A DNA stretch of 64,000 nucleotides from CAZAQV01 sp964487255 (GCA_964487255.1 CAZAQV010000013.1:1-64000), one strand, 5' to 3'; counted from the first letter of the stretch, positions 24,871 through 34,062 are shown. The notes: a model not told the origin generated them from the letters alone. A program made the numbers and translations.

Positions 24871-26034
24871 TTAGCCGAGGATGCGGGGGAGGATCGCGAT
24901 GACCTCGTCGAGCTCGGCCGGTGTAATACTGGTAAAGCATGCCCGAACGTAGTCGGGATATGCCTCGCCGCACGCCGCCCCGGGGGTCATTAAGATGCCC
25001 TCGTCACAGCAACGTCCGAGAAAGTCGACCAGCTGCTCCCCGTCGCGACGCAGCGGACGTGAGTCGAAGAACACGAACGTTCCACCTTGGGGCGAGGCAA
25101 GGCCCAATGCGGCTGCCAGCTTCTCCCCTGCAGCACGGTAAGCTTGGCGCGCCTCGCGTTGCCACGACGCTCCCTTTTGGATCGCGGCCAACGCCGCGCA
25201 TTGCATCGGCCTCGGTGCGCAGTAGTTTTGAAAAGTCTGCACGCCGCTGATGGTTTGCATGATTTGTGGAGGGCCGTGCAAAAAGCCGACGCGGGCTCCC
25301 GCAAGCGCATAGCTTTTCGAAAACGTGTGTGCGGCGATGGCAAACTCTTCCGCCCCGGGAACATCCCAGAGTGCCGTAGGGCGCTCATCGCCTAGGTAGA
25401 GGTCTTCGTAGGCTTCATCGCAAAACAGCCATAGACCATGGGTCTTCGCAAATGCGACCAGCGCCTGCATCGTTGGCTCGTCGAGGATGCGCCCCGTCGG
25501 GTTGTTCGGGGTGTTAACATAAAGTGCGACGCTTCGCTCGCTCAGGTGCGGCGACAAGACCCGCTCGACGTCGAACCCCTCTTCATCGAGACGCGTAAAG
25601 AATGGCACCTGAACGGGCTTTGCCCCGCGCGCCGCAATCATGCCGCGAATCAGCGGCCAAAATGGCGCCAATACCAGCACCTCTTCTCCTGGCTCGACCA
25701 GCGATTGGATCGCGACGCTCAAGCCATTGGTCGCGCCAGCCGTGACCTGAACTTGCTCAGGCTCAAGGTCTCGGCGCACGCGCTGAGACAAGCGCGCCGC
25801 AATCGCTTCGCGAAGCTCGGGCAACCCGGGCGGCGGGCTGTAGTTATGAAGCCGAGGATGTTCGTCGCTTCGCTGTTGCTCGCTGCGCGCTCCATCAGGA
25901 GGCAGACGATATGTGTCACCGACATGAAGTGGGTACACTTTCTTTCCACTGGCATGCGCGCGCTCCGACAACTTGGAGTAGACGCTTGCAGAAAGCGTCT
26001 CGGTGGTAGAGGCAACGTTTGGAGTCTTGGGCAA
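24871..26034 (-). CDS. Class I/II PLP-dependent aminotransferase
   Basis: Fold-type I aminotransferase of 387 residues. Landmarks: NYSPPPGLPELREAIA, TAGATNGLS, NTPNNPTGRIL (phosphate/aromatic-binding loop), FCDEAYEDLYLG (the D that contacts the pyridine nitrogen and Y) and HTFSKSYALAGARVGF with the Schiff-base lysine in SKS. The C-terminal RACFT motif has the carboxylate-binding Arg. Substrate is uncertain (aspartate, aromatic or a branched amino acid). It lies 4 nt downstream of the ExbD-like lipoprotein gene and forms the end of a three-gene minus-strand operon headed by a biotin carboxylase. Confidence 0.87.
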   Translation of the reverse strand: MPKTPNVASTTETLSASVYSKLSERAHASGKKVYPLHVGDTYRLPPDGARSEQQRSDEHPRLHNYSPPPGLPELREAIAARLSQRVRRDLEPEQVQVTAGATNGLSVAIQSLVEPGEEVLVLAPFWPLIRGMIAARGAKPVQVPFFTRLDEEGFDVERVLSPHLSERSVALYVNTPNNPTGRILDEPTMQALVAFAKTHGLWLFCDEAYEDLYLGDERPTALWDVPGAEEFAIAAHTFSKSYALAGARVGFLHGPPQIMQTISGVQTFQNYCAPRPMQCAALAAIQKGASWQREARQAYRAAGEKLAAALGLASPQGGTFVFFDSRPLRRDGEQLVDFLGRCCDEGILMTPGAACGEAYPDYVRACFTSITPAELDEVIAILPRILG

Positions 26035-26038
26035 CGTG

Positions 26039-27043
26039 CTAGCCCTCGGGTCGAATCAAGGTGATGAGCGGCTCTTCGCTGCCGCTCGGAAAGGCTGCAC
26101 CGATAAACGATATGACGCGCATGGACGGCGTTTTTTCGTCGGCGCGAAAGTTCACAGGGCACTCGCGGGTCTTGCAGACGGGCCCGAACGCTCGGCCGAT
26201 CGCAGAGTCCGCGTCGGTAGCACCAGCAAATTGCCAGGTGAAGACGGCACGGTCTCTCTTTACGACGACTTCCTCCTCGCTCGGCGCGGCAGCAAGCCCG
26301 TCGAGCATCTCTCCGCCACCGCCTTCTGCCGAGCCTTCGTCCTTGGGTGCGCCGTAGCGTTCGAACTCGACTTGTAGTGCACGACCGCGCCCCAACATGT
26401 TGATGCGCAACTTGCCGCCCTCGGCGACGTGCTCCTGACGCGCGTCGCAGTCCACATAGTGACCCGCCCGGCAGGCTTCATTGATAGCCTTCCAGTGCTT
26501 GACAAACGCATCCCACTCGGGCGCTTTGGGATGAGGCGTCTCGATCTCTCCCTCTGCAGGCGGCGTGGGTGGGTCGGCAATCGAGAGGTTGTCGAGCACC
26601 ATCCAACTGAGGTTTTGCGTCTCCCCGGGTGCGCGAACCTGGAACGCCAACCGACGCACTCCGGCCTTCTGCAGCGTCTCGAGGATCTCTAACATCGTCG
26701 CGTACGGCGTGTTGACATGCATGCTGATCTTCGCGAGGCCCGATGCACTCTTGAGCGCCCCTGCTAACCCGACCAGCGGTGGCGCATCTGGTGCATCGCT
26801 CGCCTTGGAGTCCGCGACGAGCTTTCCGCCGTCGATCATCTGCACGGTCGTACCATTGACCCGGACGCGTTCGGTACCAACCTCGACGTGGATTCCATCC
26901 GGAATGGTGGAGTCCTGACGCAATGAGATCGGGATGCCCATCGCTGCCACGATCGGCCCTGGATCCTCTTGGATGACGGGCTCGTCGTCATCACAGGCAA
27001 CCGACGCGAAACCGACAAGACTGATCAAAAGAAGACGTTTCAT
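26039..27043 (-). CDS. Lipoprotein with ExbD/TolR-like segment
   Basis: A 334-residue lipoprotein; the ATG at 27043 precedes a clear signal (MKRLLLISLVGFASVAC, lipobox SVAC, Asp at +2). Two segments, SLRQDSTIPDGIHVEVGTERV and TMLEILETLQKAGVRRLAFQV (the second read as helix plus strand), resemble the periplasmic domain of ExbD/TolR, in which such helices contact peptidoglycan and the proton channel subunits. There is no transmembrane helix in the ExbD position, so it is not a normal ExbD. The C-terminal half has two Cys pairs (ACRAGHYVDC, VCKTREC). It sits between the biotin carboxylase and aminotransferase genes with gaps of 23 and 4 nt. Function unassigned. Confidence 0.6.
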   Translation of the reverse strand: MKRLLLISLVGFASVACDDDEPVIQEDPGPIVAAMGIPISLRQDSTIPDGIHVEVGTERVRVNGTTVQMIDGGKLVADSKASDAPDAPPLVGLAGALKSASGLAKISMHVNTPYATMLEILETLQKAGVRRLAFQVRAPGETQNLSWMVLDNLSIADPPTPPAEGEIETPHPKAPEWDAFVKHWKAINEACRAGHYVDCDARQEHVAEGGKLRINMLGRGRALQVEFERYGAPKDEGSAEGGGGEMLDGLAAAPSEEEVVVKRDRAVFTWQFAGATDADSAIGRAFGPVCKTRECPVNFRADEKTPSMRVISFIGAAFPSGSEEPLITLIRPEG

Positions 27044-27066
27044 CGCCGCGAGCCTACCACACTTGG

Positions 27067-28572
27067 CTAGCGTCCGGGCGCGGCCGATAGACGCCAAGAA
27101 CTCCACCCTTCAGCGCGCCCATTCTGCTCTGTGACCGCTTTGCGATCGCTCTGATCACGGGCAAGCGCTGCACCCACGGCGAGCCCTTGGCGAGCCTCGG
27201 TCGAAAGCTCGGCGTGACACAATGCTTGCTCGTTCGCTTCGATAAACCCCGTGTCGTACTGGCCCGCGACAAAGTCCGGGTGGTCCATCAAAGCAAGATG
27301 AAAGCCGATGTTGGTGGCAATCCCCGCGACCCAGTACTCGCGCAGCGCACGGCGCGTTCGGGCGATGGCGGCCTCACGAGTCGGCGCCCAGCACGACAAC
27401 TTCGAGATCATCGGATCGTAGTGGCCACTGACTTCGGCGCCCTCGTATGTACCAGCATCGTCTCGAATACCGGGTCCCGCCGGCGTACGCAGGCGCTCGA
27501 TTCGCCCAGGGCTCGGCAAAAACCCAGCTGCAGGGTCCTCGGCGTAAACGCGACATTCGATCGCGTGCCCCCGCGTCGTCACGTCTTTTTGGGAAAAGCC
27601 GAGGCGTTCGCCCTGAGCGACACGTACTTGCTCGCGTACGAGATCCACCCCGGTCACCCACTCGGTAATGGGGTGCTCTACCTGAAGCCGGGTGTTCATC
27701 TCTAAGAAGTAGAAGTTCTTTTGCGCGTCGACCAAGAACTCAATGGTGCCCGCCGAGAAGTACTGCACGGCGCGCGCGGCCCGAACCGCGACCTCGCCCA
27801 TTTTGGAGATCAGCGCGTGATCGCCCACTGGCGAGGGAGTCTCCTCGACCACTTTTTGGTGTCGCCGTTGAATCGAGCAATCGCGCTCATAGAGGTGAAG
27901 CAACTCGCCGTGTTGATCACCGAGTACCTGAATCTCCACATGACGGGGACCGACAATCGCCTTTTCGAGATAGACGTTGTCGTCACCGAAAGACGCCAGC
28001 GCCTCACTGCGCGCGCGCTCGAAACCGCTAGCAAGGTCTTGGGGCCGCGTCACGAGTCGCATGCCCTTGCCGCCGCCACCCGCCGAGGCTTTGAGCATGA
28101 CCGGGTATCCGAGTTCGTCCGCTTTGCGGGCCAGCTCGTCGATGGAGGAAACATGCGCGCCGGGCACGACCGGAACCCCGGCTTCGATCATGCGCGCACG
28201 CGCGCGCGTTTTGTCGCCCATGGCATCGATCGCACCCGTGGGTGGGCCGATGAAGGTAATGCCGCGCTCCTCACAGGCCTTGGCAAAGGCGACATTTTCA
28301 CTGACAAAGCCGTAGCCCGGATGGATGGCATCGACCTTCGCCTTGACCGCGGCGTCCAGAATGCGCTCCGTCACCAGATAGCTCTCGGCACTCGGGGCAG
28401 GGCCGACGTGGTAGGCCTCGTCGGCATGCCGAACGTGAAGCGCTGCCCGGTCCGCGTCGCTGAAGATCGCCACAGGCACGATATCCATCTCGCGCAAACT
28501 GCGAAAAATGCGGACAGCAATTTCCCCGCGGTTGGCGACGAGCACCTTCTTGAACTTGCGCGCTGCGCTCAT
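27067..28572 (-). CDS. accC: Biotin carboxylase subunit (AccC-like)
   Basis: ATP-dependent carboxylase of 501 residues that charges biotin with bicarbonate. The ATG at 28572 is preferred: the family start (KKVLVANRGEIAVRIFRSL) follows at once. Seen: HPGYGFVSEN, the ATP-grasp glycine loop KASAGGGGKGMRLV, RDCSIQRRHQKVVEE, and EMNTRLQVEHPITEWVTGVDLV with the catalytic Glu/Asn/Arg set. Length (about 500) is longer than bacterial AccC (about 450) because of an extra C-terminal 40 residues, as often in propionyl- or acyl-CoA carboxylase alpha chains, but there is no biotin-carrier (MKM) domain here. The partner subunits are not in the window. Confidence 0.9.
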   Translation of the reverse strand: MSAARKFKKVLVANRGEIAVRIFRSLREMDIVPVAIFSDADRAALHVRHADEAYHVGPAPSAESYLVTERILDAAVKAKVDAIHPGYGFVSENVAFAKACEERGITFIGPPTGAIDAMGDKTRARARMIEAGVPVVPGAHVSSIDELARKADELGYPVMLKASAGGGGKGMRLVTRPQDLASGFERARSEALASFGDDNVYLEKAIVGPRHVEIQVLGDQHGELLHLYERDCSIQRRHQKVVEETPSPVGDHALISKMGEVAVRAARAVQYFSAGTIEFLVDAQKNFYFLEMNTRLQVEHPITEWVTGVDLVREQVRVAQGERLGFSQKDVTTRGHAIECRVYAEDPAAGFLPSPGRIERLRTPAGPGIRDDAGTYEGAEVSGHYDPMISKLSCWAPTREAAIARTRRALREYWVAGIATNIGFHLALMDHPDFVAGQYDTGFIEANEQALCHAELSTEARQGLAVGAALARDQSDRKAVTEQNGRAEGWSSWRLSAAPGR

Positions 28573-28667
28573 GCGCCAAACAAAGCAAAGCTGCCCGATT
28601 CGGTCAATCGGACTCTGCATATTGCTCTTCCGTAGCCTTTTCTCGCTCATCGCGACCGGAGGGTGCC

Positions 28668-28696
28668 GCGACAGGTCGCTCATCGCGCGCTATAAT
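28668..28696 (+). promoter_or_regulatory. Sigma-70-like promoter for the Cys-repeat lipoprotein
   Basis: A GCGACA hexamer (28668-28673) lies 17 bp before TATAAT (28691-28696). The expected transcript start falls about 3 nt before the ATG at 28706, so the mRNA would be nearly leaderless. Confidence 0.4.
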
Positions 28697-28705
28697 TCGC
28701 GCCAT

Positions 28706-30502
28706 ATGTCCTTTTTGCGCTCTTTCCTTTGCTTCGCATCCCTAGCCCTTCTGACTATCAGCATGACGATCGCCTGCGGCGACGATAGCGGCAACACCAT
28801 GACCGACACGGGGCCGTCCTGCATGGACGGCATCAAAAACGGTGACGAGACACACCGTGACTGCGGTGGGAGCTGTTCACCGTGCACACCGGGGAACCAA
28901 TGTATCGTGGGCGAAGACTGTACCGAGGGCGTCTGCCGTAGCGGTTTTTGCACAATGGCCGCTTGCAATGACGAGGTTAAGAACGGTGACGAACTCGACG
29001 TCGATTGCGGAGGCGCATGCGGCACGTGCGCCGGCGGACAGGTGTGCATCGACCCCACCGACTGCACCTCGGGCGTGTGCCAAAACGGCGTGTGCGCCGA
29101 CACCTCGTGTGAGGACAACGAACTCAACGTCAACGAAACCGACATCGACTGCGGCGGCCCGGATTGCGAACCGTGCGCTGAAGGCGGCCGCTGCGAAAGC
29201 GAAACCGACTGCGCGAGCAAAGTCTGCCAAGGCGGTAACTGCTTGGCACCAACCTGCAGCGACGGTCGCGTCAACCAAGATGAGTCCGACCAAGATTGCG
29301 GCGGCAGCGAGTGCGACGCCTGCAACGATGGGGCGAATTGCAACGCTCCTAGCGATTGTCAGAGCGAGAACTGCGACCGTGGCACCTGCATCTCGTGCGT
29401 AGACGGCATTCAGAACGGCGACGAGACCGGTCGCGATTGCGGCGGAAGTTGCGACGGCTGCCCAGCAGGACAAGGATGCGTGGACGATGGAGACTGCAAC
29501 TCAAACCTGTGCATCGACAATGTCTGCAAAAACCCAGGCTGCGAGGACGAACGAAAGAACGCCGACGAAACCGACGTCGATTGCGGTGGGCCGGAGTGCG
29601 AGCCCTGTGCAAACACCTTGATGTGTCTCGTCGGCCCAGATTGCGCATCCCGCGTATGCGACAGCACGTGCTCCGCACCAACCTGCAACGACAAGGTGCT
29701 CAACGGCGCCGAGCTCGACGTCGACTGTGGCAGCACATGCGGCAAATGCGGCGATTTCCGTGGCTGTACCACCGGCACCGATTGCGAGAGCGGAACCTGC
29801 ACCGCGAGCAACACCTGCACCGTCAACTGTGACATCAGCATCGGTCCTGACGGACACGACTATCGCGGCTGCCTCTACCGCCCCAACACGCTGAGCTGCC
29901 CCGACATTTCTTCGAGCGGAACACCGCTCGACCTGGCACACAATGCCGGCAGCACACTCATCGACCTCGGCTTTAGCTTCGAATACTACGGCCGCACCTA
30001 TACAAAGGTCGCTGTCCAGTCCAATGGCGCGCTGAGCTTCGCGGAGGGCGACCTCGAGCAAAACAACGACTCCCTCGCCTCCTTTAACACCGACCGCCTA
30101 CCGACCTCGCCACCCTACGATTTCATTTCGATCTACTGGGATAGCCTGCGCCCCAAATACGACGATAATGGAACGGCTGACCCATCCGACGACGACGGCG
30201 TAATGGGCAGCAACATCCGCTACCAAAAGATAGGCACCGAGCCCAACCGGATGTTCGTTGTACGCTGGGAGACGCCGCGCGCCTTTTCTTCCGACAAGCT
30301 AGGCATCTTCGTAGGTGTTCTGCACGAAAACGGCGAGATTAGTGCCTGCTACGAAGCCACGTCCTTCGACACAGATTTCACTTTCTACGACGACGGTGAC
30401 AGTGCGACGGCGGGTCTTCACACCAAAGACGACGTATTCCTGATCTCGCACAACAACGAGAACCTGACCGCCGGCACCGAGATTCGTTACACACCAAACT
30501 GA
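28706..30502 (+). CDS. Lipoprotein with seven Cys-rich NGDE/DCGG repeats and C-terminal adhesin-like domain
   Basis: A 598-residue exported lipoprotein. The signal peptide runs to the lipobox SMTIAC. Seven tandem repeats of about 45 residues follow, each with the pattern C-x-D-x(3)-N-x-x-E-x-D-x-DCGG-x-C-x-x-C plus a second small C..GxC..GVC-type loop; examples are DGIKNGDETHRDCGGSC and NDEVKNGDELDVDCGGAC. These repeats are typical of myxobacterial surface proteins. The C-terminal 230 residues (from DISIGPDGHDYRGC) contain GFSFEYYGRTYTKVAVQSNG and FDFISIYWD-like segments that resemble NIDO (nidogen) extracellular domains. A surface or matrix adhesin is likely. It is divergent from the biotin carboxylase gene. 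Confidence 0.82.
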   Translation: MSFLRSFLCFASLALLTISMTIACGDDSGNTMTDTGPSCMDGIKNGDETHRDCGGSCSPCTPGNQCIVGEDCTEGVCRSGFCTMAACNDEVKNGDELDVDCGGACGTCAGGQVCIDPTDCTSGVCQNGVCADTSCEDNELNVNETDIDCGGPDCEPCAEGGRCESETDCASKVCQGGNCLAPTCSDGRVNQDESDQDCGGSECDACNDGANCNAPSDCQSENCDRGTCISCVDGIQNGDETGRDCGGSCDGCPAGQGCVDDGDCNSNLCIDNVCKNPGCEDERKNADETDVDCGGPECEPCANTLMCLVGPDCASRVCDSTCSAPTCNDKVLNGAELDVDCGSTCGKCGDFRGCTTGTDCESGTCTASNTCTVNCDISIGPDGHDYRGCLYRPNTLSCPDISSSGTPLDLAHNAGSTLIDLGFSFEYYGRTYTKVAVQSNGALSFAEGDLEQNNDSLASFNTDRLPTSPPYDFISIYWDSLRPKYDDNGTADPSDDDGVMGSNIRYQKIGTEPNRMFVVRWETPRAFSSDKLGIFVGVLHENGEISACYEATSFDTDFTFYDDGDSATAGLHTKDDVFLISHNNENLTAGTEIRYTPN

Positions 30503-30532
30503 CACAAGCCTTGAGCTAGAGAGGGCACTCTG

Positions 30533-31465
30533 ATGACCGATATGATTTCCAACGATTTGCGCGAGAAGCTCGACCAACTTGTGCGTGACCACCGCGTTCT
30601 CTTGTTCATGAAAGGAACGCGCAGCGCGCCGCAATGCGGGTTTTCCGCGACGGTCGTCGATATCCTCGACGATTACCTCGACGGTTACCAGACTGTGAAT
30701 GTCCTCGCGGAACCTGATGTGCGCGAAGGGATCAAGGCATACAGCGACTGGCCCACCATCCCTCAGCTGTACGTCGGAGGTGAGTTCGTCGGTGGGTGCG
30801 ACATCATCAAGGAGATGCGCAAGAGCGGCGAACTTGAGAAGGTTCTCGGGTCCCCAGTTCGCGAGGTGCGCGCTCCAGAGGTCACGTTGACCGACAAAGC
30901 ACTGGCGAAACTCAAGGCGCACTGGGATGGGCCCGACAAGATCCACGTGCGCCTCGCCGCAGATCGACAGTTCGCGCACGAGCTTGCGTTCGACGAACCG
31001 GCCGAGGGCGACTTCGTGCTGCAAAGTAGCGAATGTGTGCTACTGGTCGACCGCAAATCGGCGGCGCGTGTCGACGGGACGGTGATCGATTGGCTCGATT
31101 CAGAGGGCGGAGGCGGCTTCAAGATCGACAACCCCAACGCGCCTCCCAAGGTCAAGAACATTCAGCCCACGGACCTCAAAGAGTGGCTCGACAGCGGCAA
31201 ACCCATCGAGCTGTTCGACGTTCGTTCGGACGAAGAGATCGAGACGGCCTCGATTCCTGGCGCTCGACAACTCGACTCAGAGGCAAAGCAGTATCTTGAG
31301 AAGCTTGAGAAGACGACGACCCTCGTCTTTATCTGTCACCTTGGCATGCGCTCGGCGGCTGCCGCCGAACATTGCCTGAGGCTGGGGTTTCGCGATGTGT
31401 ACAATGTGACCGGGGGAATCGACGCGTGGTCCCAAACCGTCGACCCCTCGGTACCTCGCTACTAA
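30533..31465 (+). CDS. Grx4-type glutaredoxin / HesB-like / rhodanese fusion
   Basis: A 310-residue cytoplasmic protein of three modules. Residues 1-105 are a monothiol glutaredoxin: FMKGTRSAPQCGFS (C35, CGFS active site), WPTIPQLYVGGEFVGGCDI. Residues about 115-205 look like an A-type carrier (IscA/HesB) fold (VTLTDKALAKL, DWLDSEGGGGFKIDNPNAP) but the usual three cluster cysteines are missing, as in the N-terminal domain of NfuA. Residues 210-310 are a rhodanese domain with the loop CHLGMRS. The fusion combines [2Fe-2S] cluster transfer with sulfane-sulfur chemistry. It is likely an iron-sulfur cluster or sulfur-delivery adapter. It is 30 nt after the Cys-repeat lipoprotein gene, which is probably unrelated. 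Confidence 0.82.
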   Translation: MTDMISNDLREKLDQLVRDHRVLLFMKGTRSAPQCGFSATVVDILDDYLDGYQTVNVLAEPDVREGIKAYSDWPTIPQLYVGGEFVGGCDIIKEMRKSGELEKVLGSPVREVRAPEVTLTDKALAKLKAHWDGPDKIHVRLAADRQFAHELAFDEPAEGDFVLQSSECVLLVDRKSAARVDGTVIDWLDSEGGGGFKIDNPNAPPKVKNIQPTDLKEWLDSGKPIELFDVRSDEEIETASIPGARQLDSEAKQYLEKLEKTTTLVFICHLGMRSAAAAEHCLRLGFRDVYNVTGGIDAWSQTVDPSVPRY

Positions 31466-31478
31466 CTCAAACCACGCT

Positions 31479-32816
31479 TTAGGGCTTGGGAGATGGCGCA
31501 GGCGTCGGCGTTGGCACAGGGAGCGGCTCAGCAATCTCAGACAGGGCGCTCTGATAGCTTAGGAAGCTGGGTAATGCGACCGCACTCAGCACGCCCAGGG
31601 TCACCGGGTTGAGGTACACGAACATTCCGAGCGTCGCCTTATGAGAGAAGGTACTGTTCGACGCGTAATACACGCTCTGGGTACCATTGACTTGGACGCC
31701 CGCGAGCGCATGGTCACCCTCGGGTACGAAGTAGCCGAGAAAGGCTTCGGTTAGCGCACGCTCCTCATCACCACTTGGAACTTGAGTCGCCACCGAGCGC
31801 AAGGCTCTGAAAAAGTCGGACGAAACATAGCTAAGCCCATTTCCTGCTGTCGCGAGGCCCTCGGATGCGGCAACCCAATCCGCATCGGCAACTAGCTTTT
31901 CCCCACCGGTACCAAGCGTCGCGTCTAGAAACGCACGTGTGCTGGCGAGCCAAAGACGTCCACCTTGGCGCGCAAGCACGGGCTTATAGCTTTGCAGAGA
32001 GGGCGGCGGCGGAACACTAACCTGGAGGATGAGCACATCATTGTCCCGGCTGACGTCGAAGAGACCGGCCTGGCCGTATTGGTCAGCGACCTTGTCGACC
32101 ACAAACCCGTATCCGTCGAGGGCTAGCGCGAAATCGACGTGCGGAAGGGAAATGTTCTCGTTGAAGTCGCTCAGATCGATACGTCGTTTTGGGTCAAGTT
32201 TCGCGACCAAGAGCAGCTTGGTGTCGGCAGCTTCCAAAATGTCTAGCCCGGTCATCGCAAGCCCCGGCATCGGCTCTGCAAGTTCGCGCTGAATATCGCG
32301 CGCCACATTGGGCTCAAAAGCGTGCAGCGTGTTGACGATCACTTTGTACGCTTGCTTGAGGTGAAGGTCTTGCTCGATGACCAAGTCGGAGCCCGCGGGC
32401 GCCAGCTGCAGCGACTCAAACCGGTGCGGAGCGCCGCCCGCTACCTTCATCAAACCCTCGCGCTGGCCGTCGAACTTTATGTAGGCGCGATTGCGAAAAA
32501 GCGAGCCGTCTTCGTACGAACTAAGACCGAGAGCCTGCAAGTTTCCGAGCCCTGTTGCGACCAAGACCCGCTCGATTTTCTCCCGGTCGATCTCCCCTTG
32601 AGGGTCGATACGGAGCATCAGCTCGCTGACTTCGTTCGTCAGTTTGCGAATGTCACCGTCGACGTCCAGGTAGAGATAGACTTCGCCGCCGAGGTGAAGG
32701 TGTGATGATACTTCGTCAAAATGCGGTGATGGGTTGGGGGCACGGGAGGCTCCTGCGCCACCGCACGAGGCAAGCGCAAGCAGGGCAAGTGGTAGCCAGT
32801 TTCGCGAGGCATTCAT
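31479..32816 (-). CDS. Lipoprotein of unknown function
   Basis: A 445-residue predicted lipoprotein. The ATG at 32816 is chosen for its signal peptide (MNASRNWLPLALLALASC). The mature part has repeated beta-alpha segments (LHLGGEVYLYLDVDGDIRKL, LVATGLGNLQALGLSSYED) and ends in a proline-rich tail (PVPTPTPAPSPKP) after a hydrophobic stretch (LGVLSAVALPSFLSYQSAL), which could be a second membrane anchor. I do not recognise the family. The neighbour upstream is argC, divergent; the fusion protein gene downstream is convergent with only 13 nt between the stops. Confidence 0.7.
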   Translation of the reverse strand: MNASRNWLPLALLALASCGGAGASRAPNPSPHFDEVSSHLHLGGEVYLYLDVDGDIRKLTNEVSELMLRIDPQGEIDREKIERVLVATGLGNLQALGLSSYEDGSLFRNRAYIKFDGQREGLMKVAGGAPHRFESLQLAPAGSDLVIEQDLHLKQAYKVIVNTLHAFEPNVARDIQRELAEPMPGLAMTGLDILEAADTKLLLVAKLDPKRRIDLSDFNENISLPHVDFALALDGYGFVVDKVADQYGQAGLFDVSRDNDVLILQVSVPPPPSLQSYKPVLARQGGRLWLASTRAFLDATLGTGGEKLVADADWVAASEGLATAGNGLSYVSSDFFRALRSVATQVPSGDEERALTEAFLGYFVPEGDHALAGVQVNGTQSVYYASNSTFSHKATLGMFVYLNPVTLGVLSAVALPSFLSYQSALSEIAEPLPVPTPTPAPSPKP

Positions 32817-32918
32817 ATCGGAGGGCTGATTACTGACAACCACCAAATCCGTCAACGCTCTATCGTTGACTCTTGGCTCGGCTTTCGGCCTTTTGGCTTT
32901 TGGTGCTAAGAGTGGACC

Positions 32919-33962
32919 GTGGCGAACCGGGCAGCAATTATTGGTGCGAGCGGATACACCGGGGCAGAGCTGGTGCGGTTGCTCCATAGCCATCCGCAAG
33001 TCGAGCTCGGCTGGCTCGTGGGCCACTCACGCGCAGACGAACCAGTCAGTTCGGTGCTGCCCAACTTGCACGGGGTCGTCGATGGCACGATGCGCGCGTT
33101 CGACGTCGAGGCCATCGCACAGAACCACAATGTCGCGTTCTGTGCACTCCCTCACGGTGCGAGCGCCGTAAGCGTTGCTGCGCTTCGTCAGAGCGGCTTG
33201 CTCGTTCTCGATCTATCGGCAGACTTCAGGCTGCGTGACAAGGCCGTCTACGAGCAGTGGTACGGCGAGCACGGCGCACCCGCCCTCTTCGGCCAAGCGG
33301 TGTACGGACTCGTCGAACTCTACCGCACCGAAATCGAGAAGGCCGACCTCATCGCCGTCCCGGGCTGTTACCCAACCAGCGCCCTGCTTGGCCTCGCGCC
33401 GCTGCTGCGCGCCGGATTGGTTGAACCAGATGGCATCATCATCGACGCCAAAAGCGGCGTCTCGGGTGCGGGCCGCAAGCCCGGCCTGCACGTTCACTAC
33501 AGCGAAATCGCGGAAGGCTTCCGCGCCTACAAGTCTGCCGGCCAGCACCGCCACACGGCAGAAATCGAGCAGGAACTGAGCGCGGCGTGCGGCGCTTCGA
33601 TTCGCATCAGCTTTACGCCACACCTGGTGCCCATCACGCGCGGTATTCTCGCAACCAGTTATTGTGTGGCCAAAGCCGGAACCACGGCGGCACTCGCAAC
33701 CAATGCGGCCAAAGAACTGTATGGCGAGAGCGAAGTCGTCACGGTCTTGCCGCCCGGCTCTCACCCCGACACCGCATGGGTCCGCGGCGCAAACCGCGCG
33801 ATGATCAGCTATGCGCTCGACGAACGAACCGGCAGACTCATTACCCAGTGCGTCATCGACAACCTCGTCAAAGGGGCGGCGGGACAGGCCGTTCAGTGCA
33901 TGAACGTGAGGCTCGGCCTCCCCGCGTCAAGCGGCCTTCCCACCATCGGACTATGGCCCTAA
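32919..33962 (+). CDS. argC: N-acetyl-gamma-glutamyl-phosphate reductase
   Basis: Arginine-biosynthesis enzyme of 347 residues that reduces N-acetylglutamyl phosphate to the semialdehyde with NADPH. The GTG at 32919 starts a Rossmann domain with AAIIGASGYTGAELVRLL. The catalytic cysteine is C150 in IAVPGCYPTSALLGL. SGVSGAGRKPG and FTPHLVPITRGILAT are signature stretches, and the terminal QAVQCMNVRLGLP is intact. No other arg genes are present. An element copy (D) begins 23 nt after the stop. Confidence 0.94.
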   Translation: MANRAAIIGASGYTGAELVRLLHSHPQVELGWLVGHSRADEPVSSVLPNLHGVVDGTMRAFDVEAIAQNHNVAFCALPHGASAVSVAALRQSGLLVLDLSADFRLRDKAVYEQWYGEHGAPALFGQAVYGLVELYRTEIEKADLIAVPGCYPTSALLGLAPLLRAGLVEPDGIIIDAKSGVSGAGRKPGLHVHYSEIAEGFRAYKSAGQHRHTAEIEQELSAACGASIRISFTPHLVPITRGILATSYCVAKAGTTAALATNAAKELYGESEVVTVLPPGSHPDTAWVRGANRAMISYALDERTGRLITQCVIDNLVKGAAGQAVQCMNVRLGLPASSGLPTIGLWP

Positions 33963-33984
33963 CGCCGTGATGAACGTGCGCACC

Positions 33985-34062
33985 GCGATGAGCGTGCGCA
34001 GCCAAAGCAACCCGATGTGGTATATCCACATCGATGGTTGCAACGCGAAGCCGTGAAGAGCC
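33985..34062 (-). repeat. Dispersed hairpin element, copy D
   Basis: Reverse-oriented, starting GCGATGAGC (33985-33993) and ending GTGAAGAGCC (34053-34062). Outer arms are GCAACC (34007-34012) and GGTTGC (34036-34041); inner arms are a perfect CGATGTGG (34013-34020) and CCACATCG (34026-34033) around TATAT. The two-base bulge AT (34034-34035) is the beginning of the next gene's ATG. A related tandem segment (GTGATGAACGTGCGC) precedes it. Confidence 0.85.

Noticed and set aside
26060..26080. GATGAGCGGCTCTTCGCT inside the ExbD-like gene, resembling joined ends of the hairpin element
   Set aside because: It is coding sequence without a hairpin, and the short match is likely chance.
27721..28635. 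Plus-strand open frame of 304 codons
   Set aside because: Antisense to the biotin carboxylase gene, whose motifs are unmistakable.
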